A DNA stretch of 64,000 bases from Ascoidea asiatica (lineage: Eukaryota > Ascomycota > Saccharomycetes > Ascoideales > Ascoideaceae): assembly GCA_001600695.1 (NCBI GenBank), contig BCKQ01000007.1:185607-249606 (forward strand), in the 5' to 3' direction. A program made the position numbers and the translations under genes. The notes under the pieces were generated by a model. That model was not told the origin of the DNA. It did no database searches and saw only the letters and a program-made list of their open reading frames with translations. Positions 1 to 11,304 of this stretch are shown piece by piece (the stretch's first letter is position 1; each line of letters starts with the position of its first letter).

Positions 1-3000
1 GGAAAAGTTATTTACAGTTCTGATTGTAATGGTAGAGATAATTGTAATGATATTTCTCTTCCTTCATCTAAACCTTCAGATAGCTGTTCTATTCCNACTA
101 CTATTTCCTCTTTACCAGTTGTTTCCACATGTCTCAGTGCTACTAAAACTCTTCCAGCCTCAATAATTTCAGTTACAGGTTCAAGCAATGTTCCATCAGG
201 TTCTGGTTTTAGTTCTTCTCAATCCTCTTTAGCAACATCGGGTAGTAATTTCAGTCCATCAAATTCTGTTCCATTATCTACTATATCTTCAACAGTATCT
301 TTTTCAGGTTATATCTCTTCAAGTGGTATTTCTAAAACTGTTTCAATGTCTTCTTCTGGTACTTCTATTTCATCTGTCGGCGTTTCAGTTCCATCTTCAG
401 GTGCTTCTGTCTCATCATTCGGTGTTTCAATTCCATCTTCTAGCTCAGTCGCTACTTCTGTCTGTAGTAAATCTATTCAAACCTTTGCTCCATCTAGTAC
501 AGCTGGTCCTACTTGTAAACTCTCTAATTACATTTCTCATAAAAATGGCGAATATTCAATTAGTTTTGGTTTCTCTCATGATCAAAATAGTGATAATGTT
601 GAATCGGTTGACCTTGTTAGTCCCTTTGCACAAAACAAATATTCATCCGGTTCTTCTGATAAATCTTCGTGCTCTGGATTCCACCAAGAATGGACTAGTG
701 ATTCCTGGGATGACTTATGTGATTCAGATTTTGAATTCAGCTACCAGTTCAAAAATTATGGTAAATATATTTTTAGTACTAAATGTAATGGTAGAAAGAA
801 ATGTTATTCAATTTCAATTCCAAAAGATATTCCAAGCGATGTTTGCACAGGTATTCAAACTGTTTCGTATCCTGGTAGTTTAATATCTACATGTTTAACT
901 ACTCCCGTTACTTTACTTCCTACATCTTCCAGTTTCAGTGGTTCCAACTCTTATCCTTCAGGTACATCATCGGTGCTCTCTAATAAAATCTCTTCGACTG
1001 GTTTTGGTTCGTCAACTGCACCTTCAAAAGTAAGTTCTCTTAATGGAACCCCAAGCGGCTCATCTTTACTCCCTACATATGAAACTACCTTATCTAGTTC
1101 AAGTTCCAGTTATATTCTCTCTAGTCCATCATCAACTGATAATAGTTTGCCCGTTGGTTCCTCAGCTTCTACCGGTTCTAAAATTATATCTTCAACTGGT
1201 TCCATTACCGTCTCTTCATTAATTCCCACAGGTGTTATTTCTTCATATGTTGTCTCAACCTCTACCTCTAATAGTGTCATTGCATCAACCCTCACTTCTT
1301 CTTTTTCTTCAATTACTACTATCTCATCTGTTGTTACTTCATATGATAAATCTTCTTTCTTTTATTACTCTTCAAGCTATGGTAATTTCTCAGTTGGTAC
1401 TGATAGTATTAGTATTCCAATTATCACATCCACTGTTATCGAGTCCGGTTCAACAGTTATTGTTACTATTCCATGCTCAAAATGTTTACTAACCAGTGTT
1501 TCAAGTGTTGCAACAGAATCAACTCTTGTAACTTTCTCTACAATTAATTCAGCCTCAACATTAGTTACTTCTACAACTATAAGCTCTGGTGTTACAACTA
1601 CAGTACTTAGTGCTTCAACAATAACTTCTGCCGTTGAGTCTTCCAGTGTTTCTGTATCGACATTTACCCCTGAGACTGATGTAACTTCTGCTCCTAAATC
1701 TGATATCATTTCTGAATCAACTAAACAAGAAACAACTAGCTGTTCGGAAACAACTTCAAGTGCTTCTGAAAACTTAGAATCCTCTTCATTAGTTATTATC
1801 ACTGAAAGTGGTTCTATCAAAACTCTTTATACTTCTACTTGCGATACTTCATCAACTACATCTACCTTAATTAGTATTCCAACTACTTCATCTATTTCTA
1901 CCAATTCTGAAGCAATTTCTAAATCTGCTACAACCGAATTTGGTAGTGAATCAGCCTCATATTCAACCTATTTTTCTACGACTAATAGTGAATTCGCAAG
2001 TGAATCCGGGGTTTCATCTACTGAATCTACATATGAAACTATACCTACTGGCTCTGAAGCATCTGAAACTCAATATTCTTCTGTTGAAACAACTCTTGCT
2101 AGTGAATCATCTGCTGCTGCTACCGCCTTTACTGAATCGAGTTATTCTGTCACTAAAGCTTCTACATCTGCAACAAAATCTGAAGAATCTTCTGATGTAA
2201 CAAGTTCTACTGAATTAACTGAAAGTGCCACAGACTCTGTTATTACAGAATTATCTTCTACTTCAAGTGAAGAAATCTCTAGTGTTATAACAACTGGTGT
2301 TTCCGGCTCAACTACAAGTGAATTAGCTACAAGTGAGTCAAGTACTAATAAGAATGGTCTAACATCAACTTATAGTTATTACACTATTACAAGTTCTGGA
2401 GTTATTTATACTACATCCACTCCATGTGTTATTACTGAAGGAACTACAATTTTATCAGCATCAATTAAATCTAGTGAAACTGTATCATCAGTTACATCTA
2501 GTGAAACTATATCGTCAGTTGAATCTACTGAAACTGTATCATCAGTTGAAGCCACCTTTGCAACTGAATCATCATATGAATCATTAATTTGCTCAACACT
2601 AATGGTTTCAAGTGGTGTAACAGTTACTTCAATAATTCCATGTGAAACTGCCACTGAAGTTTCTAGTGAAACTACAAATGAAGCTTCATCTTTCATTACA
2701 ATTTCAACCAATGGTATTGAATCAACAATTAGTTCAGGAGAAATATGCTCAACTGTTATGATATCTGGTGGTGCTACAATTACATCAAATATTCCTTGTG
2801 TAAGTACAAGTGAAACTGAAACTGAAAGTGAAGTTGAGACTGGAACTTTAATTGTATCAAATGCTGAATCAACTGTTTTAGGATCAATTGAAGCTTCTAA
2901 TTCTGGTGTTTGTTCAACAATTATGATCTCTAGTGGTACAACAATTACTTCTGTTATTCCATGTGTTTCAACTACTGAAATTTCAGCAAATCAAGTTTCA

Positions 3001-3288
3001 AGTGAAACTTCAAGTGAAAATTCTCAAGAATCAACTACATCCAGTAATAAATTAGCTGAAATCACTACATCTCCTTCAAGTGAAAGTAATGCAGCTATTG
3101 AACAAAGTACTATTTATTCAGGTACTATATCTAGCTATGCTAATAGCAATAATTATACCAATACCCAAAATGAAGCTTATTCAAGTTCATCACTTTCAAT
3201 TAGTTATTCTGCCTCAGGTATGATCAATCATTCATCATCCGGTTTAATTTCCTTTATTCTTAGTGGTATATTTTTATTATTTCTTTGA
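1..3288 (+). CDS. GPI-anchored Ser/Thr-rich cell-wall adhesin-like protein (5' end outside window)
   Basis: The frame is open from base 1 to the TGA at 3286-3288, so the gene starts before the window; the ATG at 346 is only an internal Met. The product is extremely Ser/Thr-rich, as in O-mannosylated yeast wall proteins. A Cys-rich module ends in the window at about 1-90 (GKVIYSSDCNGRDNC) and a second copy is complete at about 510-900 (GKYIFSTKCNGRKKC), so the protein has tandem folded modules I do not recognise. Further on, an 18-residue Cys-bounded motif recurs near 2590, 2747 and 2911 (CSTxMxSxGxTxTSxIPC). The C-terminus has small residues followed by a hydrophobic tail (SFILSGIFLLFL), as expected for a GPI signal. 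Position 96 is N. A role in adhesion or flocculation is inferred from architecture only. No in-frame CTG was found. Confidence 0.8.
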   Translation, partial: GKVIYSSDCNGRDNCNDISLPSSKPSDSCSIXTTISSLPVVSTCLSATKTLPASIISVTGSSNVPSGSGFSSSQSSLATSGSNFSPSNSVPLSTISSTVSFSGYISSSGISKTVSMSSSGTSISSVGVSVPSSGASVSSFGVSIPSSSSVATSVCSKSIQTFAPSSTAGPTCKLSNYISHKNGEYSISFGFSHDQNSDNVESVDLVSPFAQNKYSSGSSDKSSCSGFHQEWTSDSWDDLCDSDFEFSYQFKNYGKYIFSTKCNGRKKCYSISIPKDIPSDVCTGIQTVSYPGSLISTCLTTPVTLLPTSSSFSGSNSYPSGTSSVLSNKISSTGFGSSTAPSKVSSLNGTPSGSSLLPTYETTLSSSSSSYILSSPSSTDNSLPVGSSASTGSKIISSTGSITVSSLIPTGVISSYVVSTSTSNSVIASTLTSSFSSITTISSVVTSYDKSSFFYYSSSYGNFSVGTDSISIPIITSTVIESGSTVIVTIPCSKCLLTSVSSVATESTLVTFSTINSASTLVTSTTISSGVTTTVLSASTITSAVESSSVSVSTFTPETDVTSAPKSDIISESTKQETTSCSETTSSASENLESSSLVIITESGSIKTLYTSTCDTSSTTSTLISIPTTSSISTNSEAISKSATTEFGSESASYSTYFSTTNSEFASESGVSSTESTYETIPTGSEASETQYSSVETTLASESSAAATAFTESSYSVTKASTSATKSEESSDVTSSTELTESATDSVITELSSTSSEEISSVITTGVSGSTTSELATSESSTNKNGLTSTYSYYTITSSGVIYTTSTPCVITEGTTILSASIKSSETVSSVTSSETISSVESTETVSSVEATFATESSYESLICSTLMVSSGVTVTSIIPCETATEVSSETTNEASSFITISTNGIESTISSGEICSTVMISGGATITSNIPCVSTSETETESEVETGTLIVSNAESTVLGSIEASNSGVCSTIMISSGTTITSVIPCVSTTEISANQVSSETSSENSQESTTSSNKLAEITTSPSSESNAAIEQSTIYSGTISSYANSNNYTNTQNEAYSSSSLSISYSASGMINHSSSGLISFILSGIFLLFL

Positions 3289-4660
3289 GTAAAATGACAA
3301 ATTTATGTTAATTTGAGAAAATATTCTTTCAAGTTAATCATTTATTTTCTTTGCTTGACTACATTTCCAAAGCTTTAATTCAATTTTCATTTTTTATTTT
3401 CTTCAATCAAGACAAAATGTGAACCTAAGAATTTCAAATTTTAAACCTTTAAATTTTTAATTTTTTCAGTCTTTAATTTGCAATTTTTACTCTAATATCA
3501 ACTCAATCAGTCACTCCTTTATTCTAATTTATTTTGAGTTTAATTTTTATTATTATATAAATCATTTATTACTTTATGATTAATTCATTTCTTCAATCTC
3601 TAAACAACTTTAAAAAAGTTTTCTTTTCCTAAAAAAAAACCATACCTGTTATATAATTCAGCTGTCCTAGCATTGTTATTCATTTAATATATGGATCATT
3701 TCATCTTCGATTATTTTTTTGTAATTTTCGATTAGCTTAGCTTTTGGTAACTATCGTAGTTATTGTAGTAATACTTTTTGTTCTTCATTGATTCCAATTA
3801 AGTTAGGACATACATGCACTATATGTACGGCGTCCCTGTCCTTTCTGATTTCTGATTTCTTCTTCTGAAGCTTGGTTTGATTTTTAACCATTTTTTAATT
3901 TTTTCCCTGCCTCACTTTTTGCCCCCCTAAATCCAAAATCAGCTTTCAGATACCCGTGACCCTGCTTTCGGGCGGTCACACGAGAAGTTTCTGGCCAGAG
4001 CCCAACAAACAAACAAAGAACAGATGTCGCTTTGTGGATTTGTGCTGAGGGCACTAAGCACTAAGGTAACTAGAATTACCGCAGTGGAGCTTCTTCTGGC
4101 TGCGCTCCATGAAAAATTTTCGTGAGTTTGTCGAAAGAATTCCCTGCGCGGGCGTAAAGACCCCAGCGCAATAGTGTACGCGCTTATCTCGCTCTCTCGC
4201 ACCACTTTCAATTGGATTTCTTCACTTTGAATTTGACTTTGATGGTGCAATTAATATTAATATTGATACTGATATTGAAGTTGAATATATTATTGGATTT
4301 TAAAAATTTATCATATCCAGATTCAGAAACAAATCCAAAACTATCAAATAAATCCTTAAAGAAGAAATATACCTATCAAAAGTATCAAAAAAATCATCCG
4401 CTGATCTATCAATTGAATCCTCAACGCAAGTTACTAAAAGATTTTATTCTTCTATTCTGTAACAGTTAAATATTAAATTTAATCTTGAATTTAAGACATA
4501 ATTCAAAATTATACAACATAATAGACAAATTAAACCATAATTATATTCCAAGATAGAAACACTTTCAAATAAAGTAAAAATTTATTCAATAATATATTAA
4601 AAGAGCTTTAATCACATCTTATAATCAAATTTTTTTTCATAAATAAATTTCTTTTACAAA
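3289..4660. promoter_or_regulatory. Intergenic: adhesin 3' region, GC island and long PTC leader
   Basis: 3289-3840 is T-rich and probably holds the adhesin 3' end. About 3890-4210 is a GC-richer island with CCCGTGAC (3953-3960), GGTCACACG near 3975 and an exact RRPE-type element TGAAAAATTTT at 4110-4120. 4211-4660 is AT-rich and probably the 5' leader of the downstream phosphatase gene. ORFs across this stretch (3939-4250 minus, 4212-4469 plus) look fortuitous. Confidence 0.5.
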
Positions 4661-6271
4661 ATGGGTCAATTTTTATCAACTCCGGATGTTCGAAAAACAA
4701 CTGAAGTTGGTGGTAATAAATTTTTAAGTTATGCAATAAGTTCTATGCAAGGTTGGAGAATTTCCATGGAAGATTCTCATTTCGCAGTTTTGGATTTAAA
4801 TAAAGTTAAAGAATTTGACAAAATTGAAAGCGAATTATCGATAACTAATAAAGATCAAAATGATAGTAATAGTGACGATAGTATTGAAAATAACGATAAT
4901 GAAAATGGAAAGGATATAAATAATCAATCAAAAGATAAAATAATTTCCAAAAATGGAGATATTGCAAATATGGATGAAACCAAGAATGAAAGTACTAATT
5001 CCAATATTGAATCTGATGATACTTTAGCATTCTTTGCTATATTTGATGGTCATGGTGGTGATAAAGCCGCTTTATATGCCGGAAAATATTTACCTTCAAT
5101 ACTAAAAGATCAAGAAGCATTTAAAGAAAAATCTTATAAAAAAGCATTAAAAGATTCATTTTTAGCTTGTGATTCATATATTTTAAATCCTCAAACAACA
5201 AGGGTTGATTACAGTGGTTGTGCTGCAACTACAATATTAATTTTAAAAGATAAATTATATTGTGCAAATGCTGGTGATTCAAGAACTATAATGTCTGTAA
5301 ATGGAATTGCAAAACCTTTATCTTTTGATCATAAACCTTCAAATGAAGGTGAGAAAGCAAGAATTGTTGCTGCTGGTGGTTATATTGAAGACGATAGAGT
5401 TAATGGTAATCTAGCTTTATCAAGAGCTTTAGGAGATTATGAATTTAAAAGATCTTATGTACCACCTGAAGAACAAATTGTAACTGCAGATCCAGATATT
5501 ACAGAACATGAATTAAATTTTGATAATGATGAATTTATTGTTTTAGCTTGTGATGGAATTTGGGATTGTTTAACTTCTGATGAAGTTGTACAAGTTATTA
5601 GAAGAGGTATTAATGATAAAAAACCTTTAAGTGAAATCTGTGAATTAATTATGGATATTTGTGTAGCACCAAATTCAATTAGTTCTGGTATTGGTTGTGA
5701 TAATATGAGTATTTCAATAATTGCTTTATTAAATAATCAATCAATTGATCAATGGTATCAATCAATAATTGATAAAAAAGGTCCAATTTCTGAAGATTAT
5801 GATACTGTAAGAGAGAAAATTCATAAAACTCGTTCTGCTTATTCAAATAATATAGGTTTTGGATCAGATTCTTCCTCTCAATTAATAGATGAATTTGATG
5901 ATCCTTTAAATCCAAATGATATGTCAATAAATAATGATTTACAAGAAATTAAAGATGATAATTCAAATTCAATGGCTGTATCTTTAGAAGAATTAATAGA
6001 ATCTAATACAGTTACATCTCATGATGGTGTTTTTTATATTGATTCTTCTAATTTGGAGAAAATGAGAGCTTTGTCTTCTGGAAATACTACTTTCAAAGCA
6101 GATGAAGATGAGGATGAAAATGAAGATAAAAGCCAAAATGACTCTTCTAATTCAAATGAAAGCGCAAATCCTATTGTACATAAAGCTGACTCTTCAAAAG
6201 TAAGTAAACCAGATGAAAATGAACATGATATTGAACATGAAGAAATTAAATCAAAAGTGGAAGTAATTTAG
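4661..6271 (+). CDS. PTC2: PP2C-type Ser/Thr phosphatase, Ptc2/Ptc3-like
   Basis: Mg/Mn-dependent phosphatase of the PPM family. In S. cerevisiae the Ptc2/Ptc3 pair dephosphorylates Hog1, Cdc28 and checkpoint kinases. The N-terminus MGQFLSTP matches Ptc2/3 and has Gly2 placed for N-myristoylation. PPM motifs appear in order: GWRISMEDSH (E37, D38), FAIFDGHGG (D129), SGCAATTIL, NAGDSR, DRVNGNLALSRALGD, LACDGIWDCLT and GIGCDNMS. An acidic Asn/Asp/Ser-rich insert (about residues 55-120) splits the domain between the first two metal-site motifs; S. cerevisiae Ptc2 lacks an insert this long. The C-terminal 170 residues are an acidic, probably disordered tail. Length 536 aa against about 464 in S. 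cerevisiae. One gene may stand for both Ptc2 and Ptc3. Confidence 0.93.
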   Translation: MGQFLSTPDVRKTTEVGGNKFLSYAISSMQGWRISMEDSHFAVLDLNKVKEFDKIESELSITNKDQNDSNSDDSIENNDNENGKDINNQSKDKIISKNGDIANMDETKNESTNSNIESDDTLAFFAIFDGHGGDKAALYAGKYLPSILKDQEAFKEKSYKKALKDSFLACDSYILNPQTTRVDYSGCAATTILILKDKLYCANAGDSRTIMSVNGIAKPLSFDHKPSNEGEKARIVAAGGYIEDDRVNGNLALSRALGDYEFKRSYVPPEEQIVTADPDITEHELNFDNDEFIVLACDGIWDCLTSDEVVQVIRRGINDKKPLSEICELIMDICVAPNSISSGIGCDNMSISIIALLNNQSIDQWYQSIIDKKGPISEDYDTVREKIHKTRSAYSNNIGFGSDSSSQLIDEFDDPLNPNDMSINNDLQEIKDDNSNSMAVSLEELIESNTVTSHDGVFYIDSSNLEKMRALSSGNTTFKADEDEDENEDKSQNDSSNSNESANPIVHKADSSKVSKPDENEHDIEHEEIKSKVEVI

Positions 6272-8048
6272 ATTTTCATTTTCTTCCTTTTCTTCCCTTT
6301 TTTCAATTATTATTAACTTTTAATTTTTGATTTTTAATTTCTAATTTTTTTTGTTTTCCCTATCTATCTATTTATGAAAATTTAATCGATGTTTTTTTGT
6401 TTTTAAATTTGAATTTTCCCAACTCAACTAATTTCTTTTTGATTTAATTATCTTGGTTCTTCATATGTTTTTATTTCATGAAAATACTTTATCTTAAGAG
6501 GTTTTACTTTATATTTATATTGTATTAATGATTTATAATACTTATATAACAATTAGTTTGTTAATTGAATTTATAATTATTGGTTTTTATTAATTTTGTT
6601 TATTGGTATTTCATTTTTTTTTTTTTTTGAAATAAAGATTTTTTTGTTAAATTCTAATTTTATTTTATTAGTCTATTTATTTACTAAATTTTTTTGTTTA
6701 TTTTCAATCCTTATATTTTTATATTTAAATATTTACTTCCTCTTTTTGCTACTTAATAATTATTATCGAATTATTCATCTTTCAACTTTTAGCTTATTAT
6801 TTCAGCTTTCCCTTTTCTCTTGAATTTTTCTTTGTACTTTATATACTTTAGCGTCGACCTCAAATGATCATTATTTTTCAATTTCAATAGTCATTATGGA
6901 CTTTTAAATCTACTATACATAAAATTTCTCTTCTTTAAATAATAAAAACCATCGGAATAAATCTTGAATACAGCAGGTTTGAACTACTCAAACTCTGATA
7001 TTGAATTACTTTTAATTATTAAATTCAATGTCACTGCTTTTACACTGACAATTTCTGATTTAGATTGAAAATATAAAAGAATGCGTCCAACTGTACCATA
7101 ATGCCTAAAGTTTATCAAATTTTTCCAATTTCCTATATAGGCAATATCTTCGGCATTTCGGCAATCAAACGCCCCACTCCAAAAAAACTCGTAAAATGAG
7201 AAATCAAATATCAAAAGCCACAAAAGCAAAAAAAAATTAAAACTTTTTGTGTTGTTTTTATATGATAATTATATAAAAATAAAGACAAGGTGTTAGCTAT
7301 TGATACGAGTACATAAAGTGTTTTTATATTGAATATCTCAGCTGAATTCTAAGCAAAATGATTTTATCATGAGCTAACAAATAGCCGAGAAAGCACAATG
7401 CTAGTTCAATTCAAATACTGAAATTAGTTGGAAAACTATAAATGAGTAAAAAATATGCTGAAAAAATGATCTAATATTTACAAGGATCGTGAAAGAATCT
7501 GAATTCAAATAACTTTTTGGGAGAATTTGAATAAGCTTTCAGAAGTTAACTAGCAAATAAAAAAGAAACTTGGCAAATTACAGTATTTCAACTCCTCATA
7601 TCCAATAAAATGTAAATTAAACAATTGAGGGACTTACGATATTGTTGTTTTGTAGTAATTTCAGAGTCTATACCTTTCAGTATCTAGTTTTCTTAGATCT
7701 AAAAATCATAGAATTTGTATAGATACAGGGGCAATTGAAACAAGTCAAATCTGAGCTACGATATTGAAAGGGTCCTTGAACATTTTAAAGTGGAACAAGA
7801 TCTTTTAATCGTAAAATCCTGGTCTATGGTGAAATGTTTGAAAATGTTAAAATATTAAATATTCATGCCAATTTATATGCTTCAGAATTCATTGAATTAA
7901 AAAATTTTGAAGATTGAAAGTAATCTGAGAGAATTTTTAAGATTTTTTAATTTTTTCAATACTATAAAAACTCATTATTTTCTTCTTAATTTTCATTCAA
8001 TTTGACAAATAAATTTATCAAAATAGTCTCTTAAATAGTATTTCAAAA
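6272..8048. other. Intergenic, 1.8 kb, no gene seen
   Basis: 6272-6840 is T-rich and likely carries the PTC 3' end. 6840-8000 is AT-rich without codon structure; the minus-strand ORF at 6984-7229 has no recognisable content. A TATAAAA at about 7965 lies some 80 bases before the next ATG and may be its TATA box. Confidence 0.4.
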
Positions 8049-9713
8049 ATGGATAGAATCAGCACAAAATTTTCAAGAAATTTAACAAGTATAGAACTAT
8101 TATTTGCTTACAGTAATGAATTTGATTATGCTACGAATTTCACCTTATCTGGAGTTTATAATAAAGATTTAACAAAAGAAATTCTAGTTCCAGTTTTAAA
8201 AAATTTAATTTCAAAATTTTCATTTTTAACATTAAATGTATATCATGATAATTCAAATAAATCCAAAAATAAGTTATTTTTAAAACCAGTAGAAATTATA
8301 AAATTTAATAGTATTGTTTCATTTATTGATGATGAAAATAATGAATTAATTAATTTAATTCAAGAAAAAATTCAATATTTTTCATTTGATTTAAATTCAA
8401 ATGATAAGCCATTATGGAAAATAATTATTTTAAATAAAAGAACATTAATATTTTATTGTGATCATGGTTTATTTGATGGAAATTCAGCAGCTAATTTTCA
8501 TAAACATTTTTTAATCACTTTAAATCAATTTATTGAAAATAATTCAAATAATTCAAATAATTCAAATAATTCAGATAGTTCAATTGAAATTCATGATAAT
8601 GATCCAATTTTATTTAATTTTGAAAAAGATTCTCAATTATTAAATGAAATTCCACCAACTTTTGAAAAAATTATTAATAAATCACCATCTTTAAATTATT
8701 TTATTGAAATGATTTATGATGGATTTATTCCAAATTTATTAAAAAAATATATAACCAAATCATCAATTTTTTTTAAAAAAATTTTAAATTATACTAAAAA
8801 TTTACTTAAATTCAATTCAATTGATTTAAATAAATCAAAAACTTTTGAAAATTATGAAAATTTATATTCTGGTGAAAATTTTCAAAATTTTAAAATTAAA
8901 TCTGATACAAAAGATCCTAATACAATTTATAAATTATTAAATATAAATAATTTAAAATCTAAGAAATTATTAAATTTAATTAGAGAAAAAAATATAAAAT
9001 TAACATCATTTTTAACATATGTTTCATTATTATCATATTCACCAATTACTAAAAATTCAGATACTTCTGCATTTATTTTAGTAAATCTTAGAAGAAATAT
9101 TAAAAATAAAATTAAAGATGAATTAATTAATGATGATTTTGGACTTTTTATATCAAAATTTAATATATATTCACCATCAATGAATAAAATTATTAATGAA
9201 AATTGTAAAATTAAATCAGATTCTATTCCAGATTATATAAATTTTGATTTTTTTAAAAAAGAAAAAAATTTATCATTATGTTGGAATTGGGAATTTATTA
9301 AAGCATTTAATGATAAATGTCATTCAATTATTAAAAATGAAAGTTATCTTTGTTTTCTTGGAGCTTTAAATATATTAAATTTAGAAAGTATGCTTAAAAA
9401 ATTAAAAAAAGCACCAAAAAGTGATACATTGGTAGTTACAAATTTAGGTTTGAAAATGTTGAATAAATCAAATGAGTTTAATGATGATGATGATGATGAT
9501 GATGAAAATGAAGATAATGATCAGGTAAAACTTTTAGATTTAATTTTTACTTTACCAACTGGAGGTCCAGTAGGTAATTTTTTTTCAATGAATATTGTTA
9601 GTACTGAAATTGGTGGAATAAATATTGTATGTTGTTCAATAAAAGAATATTCAAAAGAATTTGAATTGGCATTTGAAGCATTTGAAAAACTTTTAGATTT
9701 CATTACAAGATAA
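8049..9713 (+). CDS. Alcohol O-acetyltransferase family protein (Atf1/Atf2/Sli1-like)
   Basis: Acetyl-CoA-dependent acyltransferase of the fungal AATase family, the group that makes acetate esters (Atf1/Atf2) or N-acetylates sphingoid-like compounds (Sli1). Seen directly: a catalytic HxxxDG motif in CDHGLFDGNSAANFHKHF (about residues 140-157), preceded by KPLWKIIIL, the usual strand before it, and a C-terminal segment LPTGGPVGNFFSMNIVST typical of the second CoA-fold half. Length 554 aa is close to Atf proteins (about 525-535). A poly-Asn/Ser run follows the active site at about residues 166-176, and an Asp run sits near residue 480. I see no clear amphipathic lipid-droplet helix. The substrate cannot be read from the sequence, so no symbol is given. 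Confidence 0.78.
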   Translation: MDRISTKFSRNLTSIELLFAYSNEFDYATNFTLSGVYNKDLTKEILVPVLKNLISKFSFLTLNVYHDNSNKSKNKLFLKPVEIIKFNSIVSFIDDENNELINLIQEKIQYFSFDLNSNDKPLWKIIILNKRTLIFYCDHGLFDGNSAANFHKHFLITLNQFIENNSNNSNNSNNSDSSIEIHDNDPILFNFEKDSQLLNEIPPTFEKIINKSPSLNYFIEMIYDGFIPNLLKKYITKSSIFFKKILNYTKNLLKFNSIDLNKSKTFENYENLYSGENFQNFKIKSDTKDPNTIYKLLNINNLKSKKLLNLIREKNIKLTSFLTYVSLLSYSPITKNSDTSAFILVNLRRNIKNKIKDELINDDFGLFISKFNIYSPSMNKIINENCKIKSDSIPDYINFDFFKKEKNLSLCWNWEFIKAFNDKCHSIIKNESYLCFLGALNILNLESMLKKLKKAPKSDTLVVTNLGLKMLNKSNEFNDDDDDDDENEDNDQVKLLDLIFTLPTGGPVGNFFSMNIVSTEIGGINIVCCSIKEYSKEFELAFEAFEKLLDFITR

Positions 9714-11304
9714 ATTAATATGATATAGTTAATAAAGACATGAAAATATTCATTATTTACTTAGTTGGTAATAATGGATTTTGTATGTTTTATAAGTTTA
9801 TAAAATAGCATTTTTAATATCGTTAAAGACTAGTATCATTATTTTTCATTGACTCTCTGATATACCTGTCGAGTATCTCATTCTCCATAACATTTTCAAT
9901 TACTTTTTTTTAACTTGATTTAAACCAAACTGGGAAATATTATTCAATAATCAAGGGGTTTAAAAATATTATTACCCAGTTCTTTTCTCTATTTACTTTT
10001 TTATTTATTACGTAACGCAGGAATTCAAATCTCCTAATTTAGGCTTTGACCCATCCTTGAAAAGATATCACATGTAAAATAACGTGACTTTAACCCGTGA
10101 CTTTCTAAAACTAAGAAAATGCTTTGCCGGGCTAAGCAGCCGGGGAATATTTGGAAGATTACAAATTGGGAAATATTTAGTTCCGAGCGCGCTAAGATTA
10201 ATGAATATCCGAGTCACCGGAACGGAACTCGTTCAACCGGTGAGCAGTTCTAGAATTTGTAGGGTGAGGGCCAAGAAAAGGGGTTTGGAAAGCAACAAGG
10301 AACAAGAGAAACAAGAGAAAACAAGCCTTTTGGGTGGGCAGACAGGCAGGGCGCAGCACAACGCCACAGATGGTGCTGCCAGTGCACGGAGTCCTAAAAC
10401 TGCAGCAACTTCCGCCACCGGAATCAGCTGATAGCGCATGTTGGTGCCACTGCACTAGCCCTCATTGCCACTACTGCCACTCCTGCCACTGCACCCGCAC
10501 CAGCCACCGCGTCCACGGATACCCAACTACGTGTGCAACTTCACCAACTTCACCAACTTCACTGGCTCCACTGGCTCCATGACTTCAGTGGCTTCACTGA
10601 GCTGACTGAATAAATTTAATAAATTTATCACCGTTACAAAAAACAAGACTTGTAAAGCTTGATTTTTATGAATCTGATATCACAAATCTTATTATTACTG
10701 ATATTATTATTACTGATATTATTACTATCACTAATACTGTTACTGTTATTATTATTCATCGAGTCCATGTTTATTCTCAGTCGCATGTATTTATCAGATC
10801 TATTCTCTCAGTAATACTCCAATACTATTCTCATATCAAACACATTTCAAATATATTATCAAATATACAATCAAGTATTTTAGCAAACATAATTTAATAA
10901 CATACGTTTAAAATAAACTCTGAGTTCCATTATTTCAAATAATTTCTTTACTTTCAATAAATAAATCATTGATTATAGTTTGTATTCTTTCCTTATTATT
11001 CAAAATTATTAAATCAATTTATAATTTGTAAATTAACTGGTAATCAAATAATAATATACCTCATTCATAATAACCCAGATATTTCATTCTTGATTCATTT
11101 TCAATTTGAATCAAATCATAAATCAATAAGCTTATAAATATATTGTATCACATCCCATACACAACTCCTCATATTCACTTTTCATATAAAATATTTTAAA
11201 TATTATTAATATCATAAATATAAGTTAATATAACTTAATATTACACTTATTTTTTTTAAAAAAACAATCTTTATTTAAAATTTTTATAATATAATTAGCC
11301 GCCA
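9714..11304. promoter_or_regulatory. Intergenic with GC island and repeats, RIM8 upstream region
   Basis: About 10080-10610 is strikingly GC-rich for this genome. It opens with two CGTGAC sites (10083-10088 and 10096-10101). From about 10440 it turns into imperfect tandem CCACTGCCACT and CTTCACCAA units. 10685-10760 has ATTACTGAT-type repeats. 10620-11304 is AT-rich, probably 5' leader. ORFs inside the island (for example 10084-10431) have atypical composition and are judged fortuitous. Confidence 0.5.

Noticed and set aside
323-883. 186-codon plus-strand ORF overlapping the adhesin
   Set aside because: It lies in another frame of the adhesin, is Leu-rich from shifted Ser codons and has no recognisable content.
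3939-4250. Minus-strand 103-codon ORF in the GC island before the PP2C gene
   Set aside because: Stops are rarer in GC-rich sequence; composition differs from all real genes here and the island looks regulatory.
4212-4469. 85-codon ORF before the PP2C gene
   Set aside because: Low-complexity start and no motif; it is more likely leader sequence, though an upstream ORF cannot be excluded.
6984-7229. 81-codon minus-strand ORF
   Set aside because: No motif, no neighbour logic, length possible by chance.
10084-10431. 115-codon ORF in the GC island before RIM8
   Set aside because: Driven by GC content and tandem repeats; overlapping ORFs of equal quality exist on the other strand.
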